DNA from: Nymphaea colorata
Taxonomy: Eukaryota; Streptophyta; Magnoliopsida; Nymphaeales; Nymphaeaceae
Direction of reading: 5' to 3'
Assembly (NCBI RefSeq): GCF_008831285.2
Contig: NC_045143.1
Coordinates: 4,473,503-4,537,502, forward strand
DNA length: 64,000 nt
In this document: in pieces, positions 34,601-46,599 of the stretch
Layout of the letters: every line of letters starts with the position of its first letter
Numbering within the stretch: position 1 is the first letter of the stretch
Notes under the pieces: generated by a model
Told to the model about the DNA's origin: nothing
Database searches by the model: none
What the model saw: the letters and a program-made list of their open reading frames with translations, nothing else
Translations under genes and position numbers: made by a program

Positions 34601-37564
34601 GAGCATTAATCCGCACTTTGAACTCTTCATACTCCCTCTGCAAAAACAAAGGTTGTTTTTAGACGTGCATATGGGAATTTTTAAATAGCTTTGTCATTTT
34701 AAAGATCTCAAATCTTGCCTTCATTGCTCTTCGCTCTTTTACAAATGAAGGTTGTATCTTATCTTTCAAGTAGTCAATCTTTTGAGCAAAATAAAATTCT
34801 GGAGCCCTAGGTTCAATGCTGTGCTTCTTGCAAAAGGGGACCCACTTCCTTGCAAATTCTGATGTCTCAGCAAGGGACTCAAATGTCAGCATTGCTGAAC
34901 CATCATCAGAAACATAACATGATACTTTGTCAACAGGGTAGTCTACAGCAAGGATGGAGAGCACAGTGTTTGCGGTAACAAGAGGTGGCTCTTTCAGTGG
35001 ATCCACTGTACTGACAAACACATCAATAGGAGCCAACTGTGAAGGCTCCCCTTCTCTGTCATATCTGTAACACAAGTATATAGTCAGTCATTGTGGCATG
35101 CAGATATGGAAAGCTCAAGAGAAACATTGAAAATAAAAAAACAACAAAACAAGTGAGAAAGCAAACCTCAATGCAAGTCTATCAAGGTAAGTTTCCCGGT
35201 TAATAGGGAACCATTTTGGGAACTGATCAAGAAGCCATGACAGAGCAAACCAAATCTCACAGATTACAGAAGTGAGCCATAGGGGATATGCATTAGAAAC
35301 AGGGTGAGTGATACGATATTGGAGGAAAAATCCCAATATAATCAGACGAAGTACAATTACAACCCTGTAAGGAGTCAGATGAGAAGGAGGAAGGGGCACA
35401 ATTCTACTTAAAGGTTGTCGAGCATCATCAGCCCTGCCACAGAAAAGAATGAACACGCATCATATATCTGATAGTTTTAAAGTGATTAACAAATAGCAAT
35501 AACAATTCCGTCTTTGAGTTGTCAGTACAAAAATGTACATTTGCAGATCCTCTCCATTTGAACCAGTTCCTTCCATATCTCCTTTCCCTCCATCAGTATA
35601 TCTACTGGCTACCTGCATCATGCTTTTTTCCTGTTTAAGTTTCCAACCTTCGACGCGTTCTTTCCAGTCAACACTGCCGAGCCCATAGGAGTTCAGATCC
35701 TTTGAGGGATCGACGGTTCTAACTGGAACTGTAAAAAATACAAATATAGTCAGTAGTAGTTAATAAGGAACTCACTTTAGTTTCTTAAACCATGGAACAG
35801 AATTTGTCTATACCAGGAAGGCTGGGGTCAATGTAATGGGCTCGCTTCTCAGATCCTAGTGGGCCTGAATGTTGAGTTGCCACAGATTGATGTTCAGGAG
35901 TTGCATCAGGTATTTCTCCAGATACCTAAAAATCAAACATTAATTGTTATGTTATTAGCTAGTAGCTATTGAAGAAAATAAAAAGGCAAGCTAGAAGAAA
36001 GCAATCTGTAGAATCTGTGTTAAGCATGCAATGCATATTCATGTAAATACTCTTATGAAAAAGTGACAGCCAAATAATGATTAATAAATACCGGCTGCCC
36101 ATTGGTAAGGAGAGGAATAGGGCGCTGCGACTCCTGTCTGGAGGCAGTTGCCAAGTCATCTTCTCCTTGTACATACATGTGCCATGGTTTCAGCGGTTTG
36201 GAGTTTCGATTTGTATAGTTGAACTCATTTTCAAGATCATCAACATCGTCTTCATCATCGTCTCCCTCGACTCGGGGACTCCCTGAACATAATGCATCAA
36301 TCAATCAAGATCACCAAATTAACTATGAAATTAAAATACTAAAATTTGATCAAGTGGTAGTCCAAAAGCAAACACCAAGCCACCTTTCTGCCTCTTGTAT
36401 CGGGTCTTGCATTGTGGACAAGATCTATTTCCATCTTTCCTCTCATATTCATAGCAAGGGCGGCAAACAGGGAAAGCACATTCGTTGCAAGCAACAAAAG
36501 GATCCCCATTGGCTGTTAAGCCAACAGTGTCTCCACAAATCTGACAAACTTGGGCGCTCAAATGCTTAAGTGGTTTAGGCTGCAATGACCACAAAGGAGC
36601 ACGTTAGATGAAAGTAACCAAATTGCAAATTGCCGCCATCCAAGACACTACATTGAAGGGATAATTCCATGACCAAAAGTAATCGAATTGCAAAGATAAT
36701 ATGCTGAAGCGATAATTTTATTACCAAATTGCAAGCAACTTTTTCACCATCATCCATAGACTTAGAAAATACTAATTTCATAAGAAAAATCAGTAAATTA
36801 TTCCAATGTTGAGAGATGCACACATGATTGGATACTGTTGAAAAACGATTGACGAAGATTTTTATGGTACAATTACCAAAACCAGGATATCCCACCAATT
36901 CAACCAATTCGGTTAATTTGACATGTAGTCAATGAGAAAAGGCCGGAAATGAGAAGCCTCAAATCTGATAGGCAATTCCATGGCTTCCAAATCAACTTGA
37001 AAATTTGAAAACAAAACTTGTCGGTTAACAAATAAATCACCGAACAAGAAGCCATAGACAATCACGGGTACTCCGATAGAAGAATTAAAAAGATTAAACC
37101 GAGCACTTCAAAATGAATCAGAACCATTCTCCGCATCTACAACACAAGTACAGTTAGTGAAAAAAGGATCCTTAACAGCTCCATGAACAAGCATCAAGCA
37201 TTAGCTTTGAACACCACATCCTGAAATTGTAACTGACTTACAAGATCCATCAATTTCAGACAAGAGAAATCTCCAACAAAATTAACAAAGTTGAGCTGAC
37301 GCCTCCAATGTTAACAGATCACAAGACTCACGAAGTAAGAAGCTGGACTAAGCAATACCCAACAAAATTCACGCAGATTTAAGCCTCCAACAATTAAAAA
37401 CCAGCAGAAACCACCCGATCTGAGCATTTTAGAGAAAGAAAACCAAGTAAACTACTCAAAGGGAAGAAGAAAGAGGAATATACCCCACTATCCGAATCAT
37501 GGCGGATCATCACAAACTCGTTTCGGTTGCGAGAACCAGCCACCATTCCAGCATTGGCCTCCAT
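31641..37564 (-). CDS. CESA1: Cellulose synthase catalytic subunit, CESA1-type
   Basis: Fourteen minus-strand exons: 37564-37484, 36579-36384, 36282-36092, 35925-35814, 35728-35539, 35433-35167, 35064-34719, 34637-34500, 34134-34009, 33910-33698, 33597-33339, 32955-32759, 32664-32314 and 32219-31641. The product is 1081 aa, the length of Arabidopsis CESA1. It polymerises UDP-glucose into cellulose at the plasma membrane within the rosette complex. An N-terminal RING-type zinc finger starts at CQIC (residue 39). Catalytic motifs are DDG (about 399-401), DCD (566-568), TED (781-783) and QVLRW (821-825). Two N-terminal and about six C-terminal membrane segments are visible. The start [11 protein letters not shown] and the acidic block [19 protein letters not shown] match the CESA1/CESA10 group of primary-wall isoforms. 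Intron 7 has a GC donor (AAG|GCAAGA); all others are GT-AG. An in-frame ATG eight codons upstream is less likely as start. Confidence 0.96.
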
Positions 37565-39418
37565 GGCTCCCGATTTGGGAAGAAACAACGAGATCTCGGA
37601 AGATTACGACAAGGCAGAAAGCACAGAAAAACCAGAGCGATCTCTGTGCCCTCTCAAGGAGAAAAGGTCTCCTCCTACACCGGAAGTAGATGCCTTCGTC
37701 TCCTCCCCAGAATCCGTGAAGTGATGGGCGTCTCTCCGCCCATCAACAGACACAGTCTCTCTCTCTCTCTCTCTCCCCCCTTCTCTCTCTATATGTGTGC
37801 TCACACTGCTTCTATCTAACCCTCTTTCTTCTCACTGTTTCTCTTTCTCTTTTTTTTTTTTCTTTTTTTTAATTGTTTTTGCGTATTAGAGTCAGAGAAG
37901 ACAATAATGTCCCACGGCAAGCCAAATAATAGCTCGGGTTCGCTTACCGGCTAAACCGGTCACCTTCCCACCCCGCTGGTTCCCTCCATCCCCAAGACTC
38001 CCATCCCAGCTCGGCCATCTCCCGGGGCACGTAGGAAACCGTTTCCCACCCGCGCTAACATTCCCGTCTCAGTTGGGAAAGTCGGTCACCGATTCGTAAG
38101 TTTGCGATTCATTTTCTCTGCTGCGAGCGCCGTTTCGGATCGGAACCGATATCATCCTGTGGATCGGAATCCGATGGCCTTGACGTCTGGAAGCGAAGGT
38201 GGTGAGCTTTTGAAGCTGAAGGCTGGAAATGCTTGGTTGCCGACACAAGCAAACGCGTGGTTTTCCCTTTCCTTTCCTTTTCATTCTTTTGGGGCCATAA
38301 CTCTTTCCATCTATCATCAAAAATCATAATCGTCGTGATTGCAGCTGGTTACAGCCTGTCTCTCAGATCTGTTACCTGCAATATCCGGTCATCCTGACGT
38401 CACCGGGGAAACAGGTTCGCCGATGCGGACTGTCGGCGGATTCTCTCTCTCTTTCTTTTATATATAATTGACAACAAATTGAGGGCAGAGTATATGGACT
38501 TTGTTTTTTTTTTCTTTCTAGAATTTATTTTAAGGAGAAGGAAGGTACGCGGTCGTTTTACATGATGCGAAAATGAGAGAGAAATCTAAGTTTTTCAAGT
38601 GAATATATATATATATATATATATATAAACCTCCCGAAATAAGTAAGATGAACTTTTGTCATCAACAGTAGATTGGTTTATCATATATTTATTATATATT
38701 TATTGTATGAAGGTAGTTGAAAGATTTACAAGGAACAACAACTAAAGCAAGCATGGTTTATCCAAGTTAAAAATTCATACACCTAAAGAACCTAACAAGA
38801 CCACGTGTTGCCAATAACAAGAAGAACTGGATGTCTATTCATACGACAGTTGGCAAACACGTTACTCATACAAGAAGATCGAGTCACCGAGTCCGCAAGT
38901 TAACTTGTTAACTCATCGACTCGGTCGAGTTTTAAAATAACTTGAATTGGGCGAGTCAGAATGAGTCGAATCATTGGCCAAATGTGACTGGTGACTATGT
39001 TTCCAAGCAATCCAAACTGAGTCGAATGATTCTCAAGCCAACTCAGCCAGTCAACCAACTAATGAGCGAAGAGAACAAACGTAGAAACGCATTTAGGTCA
39101 ATAGCGGAATGAAAACTAAACTCAACATAGTGTCTGTTCCACGGCGTTCTGCACATTCCATGTGTCAAGTGTTTGCATTGTTTCACCTTCTGTGGAACAA
39201 ATCGTCTCAGGACTTCCAGTACGCACTGCGTCATAAAAGATTTATTAAAGCCCTTGGGGGGTTCTGTTTGCCCTTGAATTTTCATATCATGAACAACCAC
39301 TTCCAAATGTCGAAAATCCAAAGTTTTCAAGTTTAAACTCCATAAATAGATCCACCTACTCAAGTTCCCCTCACCATTAAAAGTTTGATTCTTCCAACAA
39401 CTCAATGTACAAAAAAAC

Positions 39419-39451
<33 letters not shown>

Positions 39452-39472
39452 TCAATAATGAAGGGTTACATT

Positions 39473-39974
39473 TATGGGTGAACATGAGCCAAGTCGAGCC
39501 TGAGTTCAGTAAGCTTGAGCTTGGTTTAACTAATAAAACCTGGAGCTCGATAATAATTTGATGGAAGCAGCTTGAGCTCGACTCGGTAGTTACATGTTGA
39601 GCTCGAGTTCGACTCAATTAAAGCTTGACAAATTTGTTTGAATAGAATTGATAGTCATCGTTACGTATTGAGCTCGAGCTCTACTAAAGCTCGACAAACT
39701 CGTTTGAACAGAATTGATATTCATCGTTACGTGTTGAGCTCGAGCTCGATTAAGGCTCGATAAACTCGTAAACTCATTTAAATATAGTTGACTTGATTAA
39801 GGCTCGAGCTCGACCTAACAGTTACGTATTGAGCTCAAACTCAACGCGATCATTTGAACGAGACAACTCATGAACTCGAGCTCAACTAGTTAAGCAAATG
39901 ACTCGATTCAAACTCGTTCACAAGCCGAACTTTAATGGGTCGAGCTCTATTGGCTCACTGGTTGTTTACCCCTA
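39473..39974. mobile_element. Non-autonomous hAT-like element with 8-bp target duplication
   Basis: Ends are TATGGGTGAACA and TGTTTACCCCTA. The flanking 8 bases are GTTACATT (39465-39472) and ATTACATT (39975-39982), matching at seven of eight positions, the size made by hAT transposases. The interior is a degenerate array of GAGCTCGAG-type palindromes like the element at 24411-24895. No transposase is encoded. Confidence 0.75.
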
Positions 39975-40741
39975 ATTACATTGTCTAGCCTATTGTTTAT
40001 GGAGGGCGAATTTAATATTATGGCCATAGGTGAGGCCGACCTGAAAGCAGACCCTTCCTACAATTGGAGGCTGGAGTTCCTGTGTCACCAAGAACAACAA
40101 CAAAGAAGAGTTCCATAAACAAATTGCTTCATTCGAATCAGCTCTTAAAATTTTTTACTTGGGCCGTGGAAAGAAAGATTTTGTGAAGTTGGAAACTTAA
40201 CAGAGTGTTGGGTTAGGTATAAGTTAGAAAATGTTCATATGATTAAAAAAAAAAATTGGAAAGGTTGTATAAGTCCACATGGTGGTTGGCGTCGATTGGA
40301 GTGTCGGTGGCAAAAGGAAGTGACGTGGACGGCCTTTCAACCTACACAGGAGTGTCGGTGGCCCCTTCTTCCCGGCAGCGGCAGCGGACTGTCCAGGTTT
40401 CAACAGTCAGTTTCGGGTCTGATCCATCGATCTGGATCCATTACCTTATATGATTTTCCAAACTTAATTTCAGTAGCTTGAAATGAAATCCCATGTGTGC
40501 ACAGACATGTAAGTGACGACGATGAGATTTGAACTCATGACCAACTGCCCATTGGTTGGGGATCCACTTATTTAATTAACCCATTGTATTGAGTAGGTAA
40601 TATAATTTGCATTTTATACAAATCAATTCTTGGGAACATAATTAATAAGCCAGCCGAGTGGACATGTGTTAAAGCATGACTCCGTGCCCCCTTCCCCTCT
40701 GTTCCTTTTTTGTCTAATGTTAATCGATAGAACCTCAGACT

Positions 40742-41142
40742 TAGGGATGTCAATGGATCGAATTGGATATATCCTTAATTATGTTCATTTTTTTGAGATA
40801 TTCACATTGATTCGAGTTTGGATAAAAAAAAGTCATATCCGAATCCAAATCTAAAATCCGATATTACAAAAGTTCTGAATCCGATTTTTATATTTATATC
40901 TGAATCCAAATCCGAATTTTGAATCAAATTTTGTCAATTTTCAAAATTTAATAGCATTAGATACATAATATTTGTCTAAAAAAAATTCGATCTGAATCCA
41001 TAACCAAATCCAATCAGATATTTATGTATATCTGAATCCAACTGGATTTCTTAATGGGATATTAAACTTTTTTCCATATCCGATTTTTTTGCATCGGTTT
41101 CGGTCAGATATCCGATTCAAATCGGATATATTAACATCCCTA
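40742..41142. mobile_element. Non-autonomous element with TAGGGATGT termini
   Basis: A 401-bp AT-rich segment with TAGGGATGTCAAT on the left and the inverted ATTAACATCCCTA on the right. The interior repeats words such as GAATCCAAATC and ATATCCGA. Fragments related to it occur near 26553-26720 and about 1690-1860. The terminal sequence is hAT-like, but no target duplication is evident. Confidence 0.6.
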
Positions 41143-42590
41143 CATACATCTTGTATAGAAACCTATGGTTATGGATCTAAACCTATGAATCCATTAGTAC
41201 GGGATTTTTTTTTTAAAAAGTAAAACCTAAACCATAAACCCTAAATCCATCCATCCGTAGGCCATAACACCCAATGCAAATCATGGGCACAATGGCATGA
41301 ACCCATATAAGCTAGAAAATTTTGAACATGGAGCAAATCCTTTTAGAAAATCAATGGTTATTAAAAGGCACTAATATATAAATAAATAAATAAATAAGTT
41401 ACTGCGAGGTACCATAACAATACGTAAATAAAACATTTAAGTGAGTAATTTGCCCACACAACCTCACATGTGCCAGAGATCCAATAATAGGTAAGGTATC
41501 TCCCAAGAGGTTTCTTGACGGCTTTATCCATTGTTGTTAACAAACCACAAATCAGTGCTAAACTTTTCATCAAAGTTTTGCGTATAAAGGTGAAATTGCA
41601 GAATTACGGCTCATAAACTTTTTAATATCCTCTGCGTTTCTTGTTCGACTGCCGGAAAACTGTTCTATGTCCGATGTATTCAACCGGCGTTTCAGTGTTC
41701 GCTCGGCCAATTGCTGAAGGCTTGAAGCACCTGCAGGCGGATGAACCCAGTGCTTCAATTTTTTTTTCTTGGTTTATGTTTTTTTTTTGTTATAATATAA
41801 ATAGCGCATCCTGATAATTAAAATATATACATACGTAACCGATCGGAGCAGCTCATGTCCCGCTGGCTCATCGTTAGCTGAATTAACCTTTAATTCCGGA
41901 ATATTGAGCTGTTTAATTTGAGGAAAAACAAGAAGAAAAATGTGATGTACTCACATGGAATGGATTTATAGTCAAATTTAAACCTGAAAAGCCACCTGTA
42001 GTTAACACGAGAATTTGACAATCAACGAGAGATCAAGCTAGGCTATGCTGTCACCATAAAAGGAAAGGTTGTGCACTTAAATACATTTGCATGTATTGTA
42101 TACTCTTTGCCAACGTTAATTAGGCCCCAAATCTTGGGACATGCCGCAATTCTGGGTTTACTAAAGAAAGGGCTGCAGGAAGTTGTTTTCTTTTTGGGCA
42201 TGAAGAAACCTAACGTAAAAGTTTGTATCTGCGAGATTGTCTATCAAATGACAACTGTGACAGAAATTAATTTTTTGAGATCTTGTTCTTCTCCATATGT
42301 CAATTCAGCTCATATAGCAAGTACATACCAGAAATCTTACGCTGGATAATAATTAAGCAGACTTAAATTTCTAAGAGCCACATGCAACAACTTAATTTCT
42401 TCCTAAAAAAGCTTCTGCTTTGGAGGTAAAAAACAACTAAAAGCTCTGAGATTTCCTAGCTAGGATCGACTGAGAAGGTAAGATTCTCATAAATTCAATC
42501 GTTAACCCATGAGAGGAAACTTGAATAACCATGGACAGCATTGAAGAGGAAGACTGCAGCCATGGAATTGTCTGGAACATCTCTCTGCTT

Positions 42591-42596
42591 TATAAG
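42591..42596 (+). promoter_or_regulatory. Possible TATA box of the polygalacturonase gene
   Basis: TATAAG within CTTTATAAGC lies 65 bases before the chosen ATG, a suitable distance for a short plant leader. It is the only TATA-like motif close to the start. Confidence 0.4.
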
Positions 42597-42655
42597 CACA
42601 TGCATGCATGCCTTAGCTGAAGACCCTTTCTCTCTGATCTCGGTAGAAAGTAAAT

Positions 42656-45600
42656 ATGCATTCAGCTTCTTCGTTTCATTTCTTTGTTGTTCTTGGCTTT
42701 ATCTGGTTAATAGGTGCATGTCTGGTTCAAGAATGCAACGGCTTCAATGTGATCAACTTCGGGGCTGTTGGTGATGGCAAGACAGACGACACTCAGGTCT
42801 CTGTGTGTACATTCTGTAAGAATTGATATCAGTGGGTTGCTAGATATTGCCGGATGTTTAAAAATACCTAAAAACTTTTGATGAAGGAGCATTGGTGATA
42901 ATTTATAGTGTATTGACGTTTTTTCTTTTGTTTTTAACAACAATTTATTTGTAATAATTGTTATCAGCTGATTTCAATTCTCATCTATATTAGTAGGTAA
43001 CTGATCGGTTTCATGATTCGTGTAGGCATTCTTGAAGGCGTGGACAGCAGTATGTGGCACAACAAGGGCGGCAACACTTTTCGTTCCAGGATGGAGGACG
43101 TTCTTAGTAGGCTCATCCCAGTTCAACGGCCCATGCCAATCTAACTCTGTGCGTGTCATGGTATGTTGCATGCAGGCCCTCAACGCAATCATGTCCATCT
43201 CCCAGATCTTCAGCCCGGTCATTCTGCACAAGCCTGATCACACTGATCAGACTGATGATCGGAAAATGACTACATGGACGGGCTGGCTCCCTGTTAGCTA
43301 CCACTTACCATTAGCTGCTCCAGCAATGGCAACGATGCCAAACATGAAGCAGGGCAGCTCATTTCCCTGAGCCAAACACTTCTTCTCTCTTGTCTCCAAC
43401 TGTCCCGGCAATGAGAAACAAATAAGCTGCTATAGGCAGTTCACTTCCATCACCAATATCACATCATAATTTGCCCATATCTAAGGCCACTGCAACAGCT
43501 GATCGGCTCTGATGTCTTTAACTGCATATATCATAAAACTCATATGATCCCATATCATCTTTCTTGCTCACAGATTCTTAATTAGTGCTTAACTACTAAC
43601 TATAAGAAACCAATCACAAATTTTGATTGCCAACTGATGCAGGGGCGGAGCAGCAAAACCTTTTGGATTTTTATTCATTATTATCATTGTTTGAGTCCAA
43701 ATCCCTAGATCCATTTTTACCCTATTTAAAGGTGTTTAAGCCTCATTTGTGAAGGAGTTTTTGAGTGAATGAGAACCCTAATAGCTATTTTGCCTTCTCT
43801 TCCAATTGTTTTGCATCTCTTTCGGTTATCGCTAGATTAGTTTAGTGTTTGATCGTGGATTAGAGAAGTAGTCCTCTTTTTCACTGCATCACCAACTGCA
43901 GAGAGTTTTATCCTTCTGTGGTTGTGGCGATTGCAGGTGATTGGGAATATATCGGCACCCAGCTCCCTGTCTGCGTGGGTAGGCAAAAACAGATATGCTT
44001 GGCTTAGCTTCAACCGGGTGCATGGATTGACCATTGAAGGGCCTGGCACACTCAACGGCCAAGGTGCAAATTGGTGGTTATGTAGGCAAAAGCCCGAGCA
44101 GGTGATCTTCCTTTGCCTTTCTTTCTTCTTTTGTTTCTTCATGGCACGCATGACAGTGCAGCAAGCAAGCATGACAGTACAGCAAGAGAGAGAGAGAGAG
44201 AGATGCTAATGGCGCTTACTAAGCAAATAACATTTTACTTGCTCATGTAAAAAAATAAAGTATATATACCGAGGTTCGACGTTTGATGCCTTTTGGAACC
44301 ATGTCTGACATTTATTTTCCATGTGAACAAAGGAGAAAAATGTAATATTTTGCAAATTTTTGCTCAAGTAATCTTCTATATTAACATGTACTTTGATTTG
44401 GCCTCTGCTAAATCTCTTCCCTCCCAAATCGAACGGATTGGGAAAGAAAGTAAGTGGAAAAGTTTTTTGTTCCCACACTACCCTTCCTTCTCTTTCACCC
44501 ATTTTTAAATTCATGTGCTATTTAGTCTTTTTTTTTCATTTCATTCTTTTCCCTTCCCTTTCTATCCAAACAACCTTTTTAATCAACTCTTTCCATTCAT
44601 TTTCATTTCATTCCTTTTCCTTCCCTTTCTCTTCCTTTTCCTTTCCTTTCCCTCCCATTCCATCCATTTCTTTCCCTCCCTTTCCCTCCTACCAAACAAG
44701 CCCTTAGTTTCACAACTTTTAAGAGTACATTTCTTTCTATATTGATCACCCGACCTTTCCCAAAGGGGTTGAAGCCGTAGGAAAGGTTCACATCCGGATA
44801 TATAAAAAATGGGATAAAATCATATCCACCCAATTAGTCCGCAACTTCCAAGTCTAATGGACATAATGTTCTCTCTCGTCCTAGATAACAACAACAATAA
44901 CACGAGATTTTTCCACGAAGGGTATTCATGATCTTATTGGTTCTATTTCAAAATATGTCTTCCACTTTTAAGTTTTTCAATTTCTTTCCTGTACTTTACC
45001 GGAACAAACAGTCATAAACCTTTTCAAGTGACTATTTGAACTATAAGTGCAGTAGAAAAGACAATCTTGCACTGGGCTTGAGGATGGTTTTAGACATATG
45101 TGGATCATTTTCGAAACTAAACTGCAAAAGAAACTTATGCAAGAGTTCCTTATAATACAAAAATTATTTATACTTCATTTTTAAGTTTTGGCATGAAAAT
45201 CAGATCCATGATATCATTTCTGAAAAATACTTGCAAATAATAAAAACTTACCATTTGTATATTAGAGCGTACTCAAGAGGAAGCTCGTCTTTCTTCACAT
45301 TAGCCACAGAGGTTTATAAGCTAAATCATCATATTGCTGCCGAGTGGTAGTAAATTAAGCTGAAGGAGACTATTGACAGACAAGAAGACGATTTGAAGAA
45401 CTTGAAAAGAAAAAGCAGAATTCACAAAAAAGAGATAACAAAATGAGTACCACTAGAACGACGCTGTTGTGTTTTTTCTTACCATATATTGCCGAGGAAA
45501 CATACCATTAGTCAAGATTGCGCATAAAAATGCCTTCTACACATTTTCTGGCATTCATGACTCGGCTTTTCTTTTTGTCTTTCAATCTTGTTTCGAAGAT

Positions 45601-46564
45601 TAAATTCTTTTGCCGTCTCTTGTCTGATCATTAAGTGTTGTTGGTTGGTTGTTGATTTTCTTTTGCAGCCATGTTCATCTGCACCAGTGGTGAGTCATCG
45701 AGATCTCTTGGTTTTTGATAATTGGCAATGATCAAAATTTGATCGGGGTATACCCCGACGTCTGCATAAAATAATGGCAATCAATGTGTGTGTTGCTGCA
45801 GGCATTAATGATAAATCAGTGTCAATACGTGACGGTAAATGGGCTGCGCTCCTTAGACAGCCAGGGGGTTCACTTGAAGGTAGTGTATTCGAATCACGTG
45901 TACCTAAATGACATCACCATTCAAGCACCAGAGGACAGCCCAAATACTGATGGCATAAATATTGGGGCTTCTCAGTTCGTTTATATCAATAAAGCTTCCA
46001 TCAAAACAGGTTAGATGCTTTATATTGGTAGACTTCCAATTCTAATGATCTTGTTACATGAGAAAATTGCAGCGGAATAAATCGCCGAGACTATTAACCT
46101 GCAGAAATCGAAACTGATTCCAATTAGTTGCTGTTCTGACCAGCTACTCCGAAACCCATTGGGCCAATAGTCTGAAGTTATTTAAGAAAATAATCATAAA
46201 TTGAAATGGGGAGAAGTATAGTCTCATGACTGAAACGCTTTGGTTATAATAGTATTATATGTGATACTTTGTTGTGGTTTCCAAAAGAAAGAAAAAGTTT
46301 AGTTATTCTGATTCTTTTATGATGTTTCCAATCCTTCACTTCTACCATGGACATGATATATTACTTTATGTATTGGAATTTGCAGGAGACGATTGCATTT
46401 CCATGATAGTAGGGAGCTTTGACATAAACATCACAGAGGTCACCTGTGGCCCTGGCCATGGTGTTAGGTCATTATCTAAAACTTCACTCAGTTTCTTCTT
46501 CTCTTTCATTTGTCTTTTGATGAGCAAGCAGCACTTTGAGCAAAAGACGCTATGAGCTTAGCTA

Positions 46565-46599
<35 letters not shown>

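Larger units (their letters stand above)
37565..42655. other. Intergenic region between cellulose synthase and polygalacturonase
   Basis: The cellulose synthase 5' flank has a CT run at about 37758-37776 and a pyrimidine-rich tract to 37870, probably leader and promoter. Downstream are a TA run near 38604-38628, a CT run at 39424-39451, a hAT-like element at 39473-39974 and a second repeat at 40742-41142. No coding region was recognised. Confidence 0.5.

Noticed and set aside
40490-40570. tRNA-like B box (GAGTTCAAATC) on the minus strand
   Set aside because: No cloverleaf and no convincing A box at the right distance. It may be a SINE remnant, but the support is too thin.
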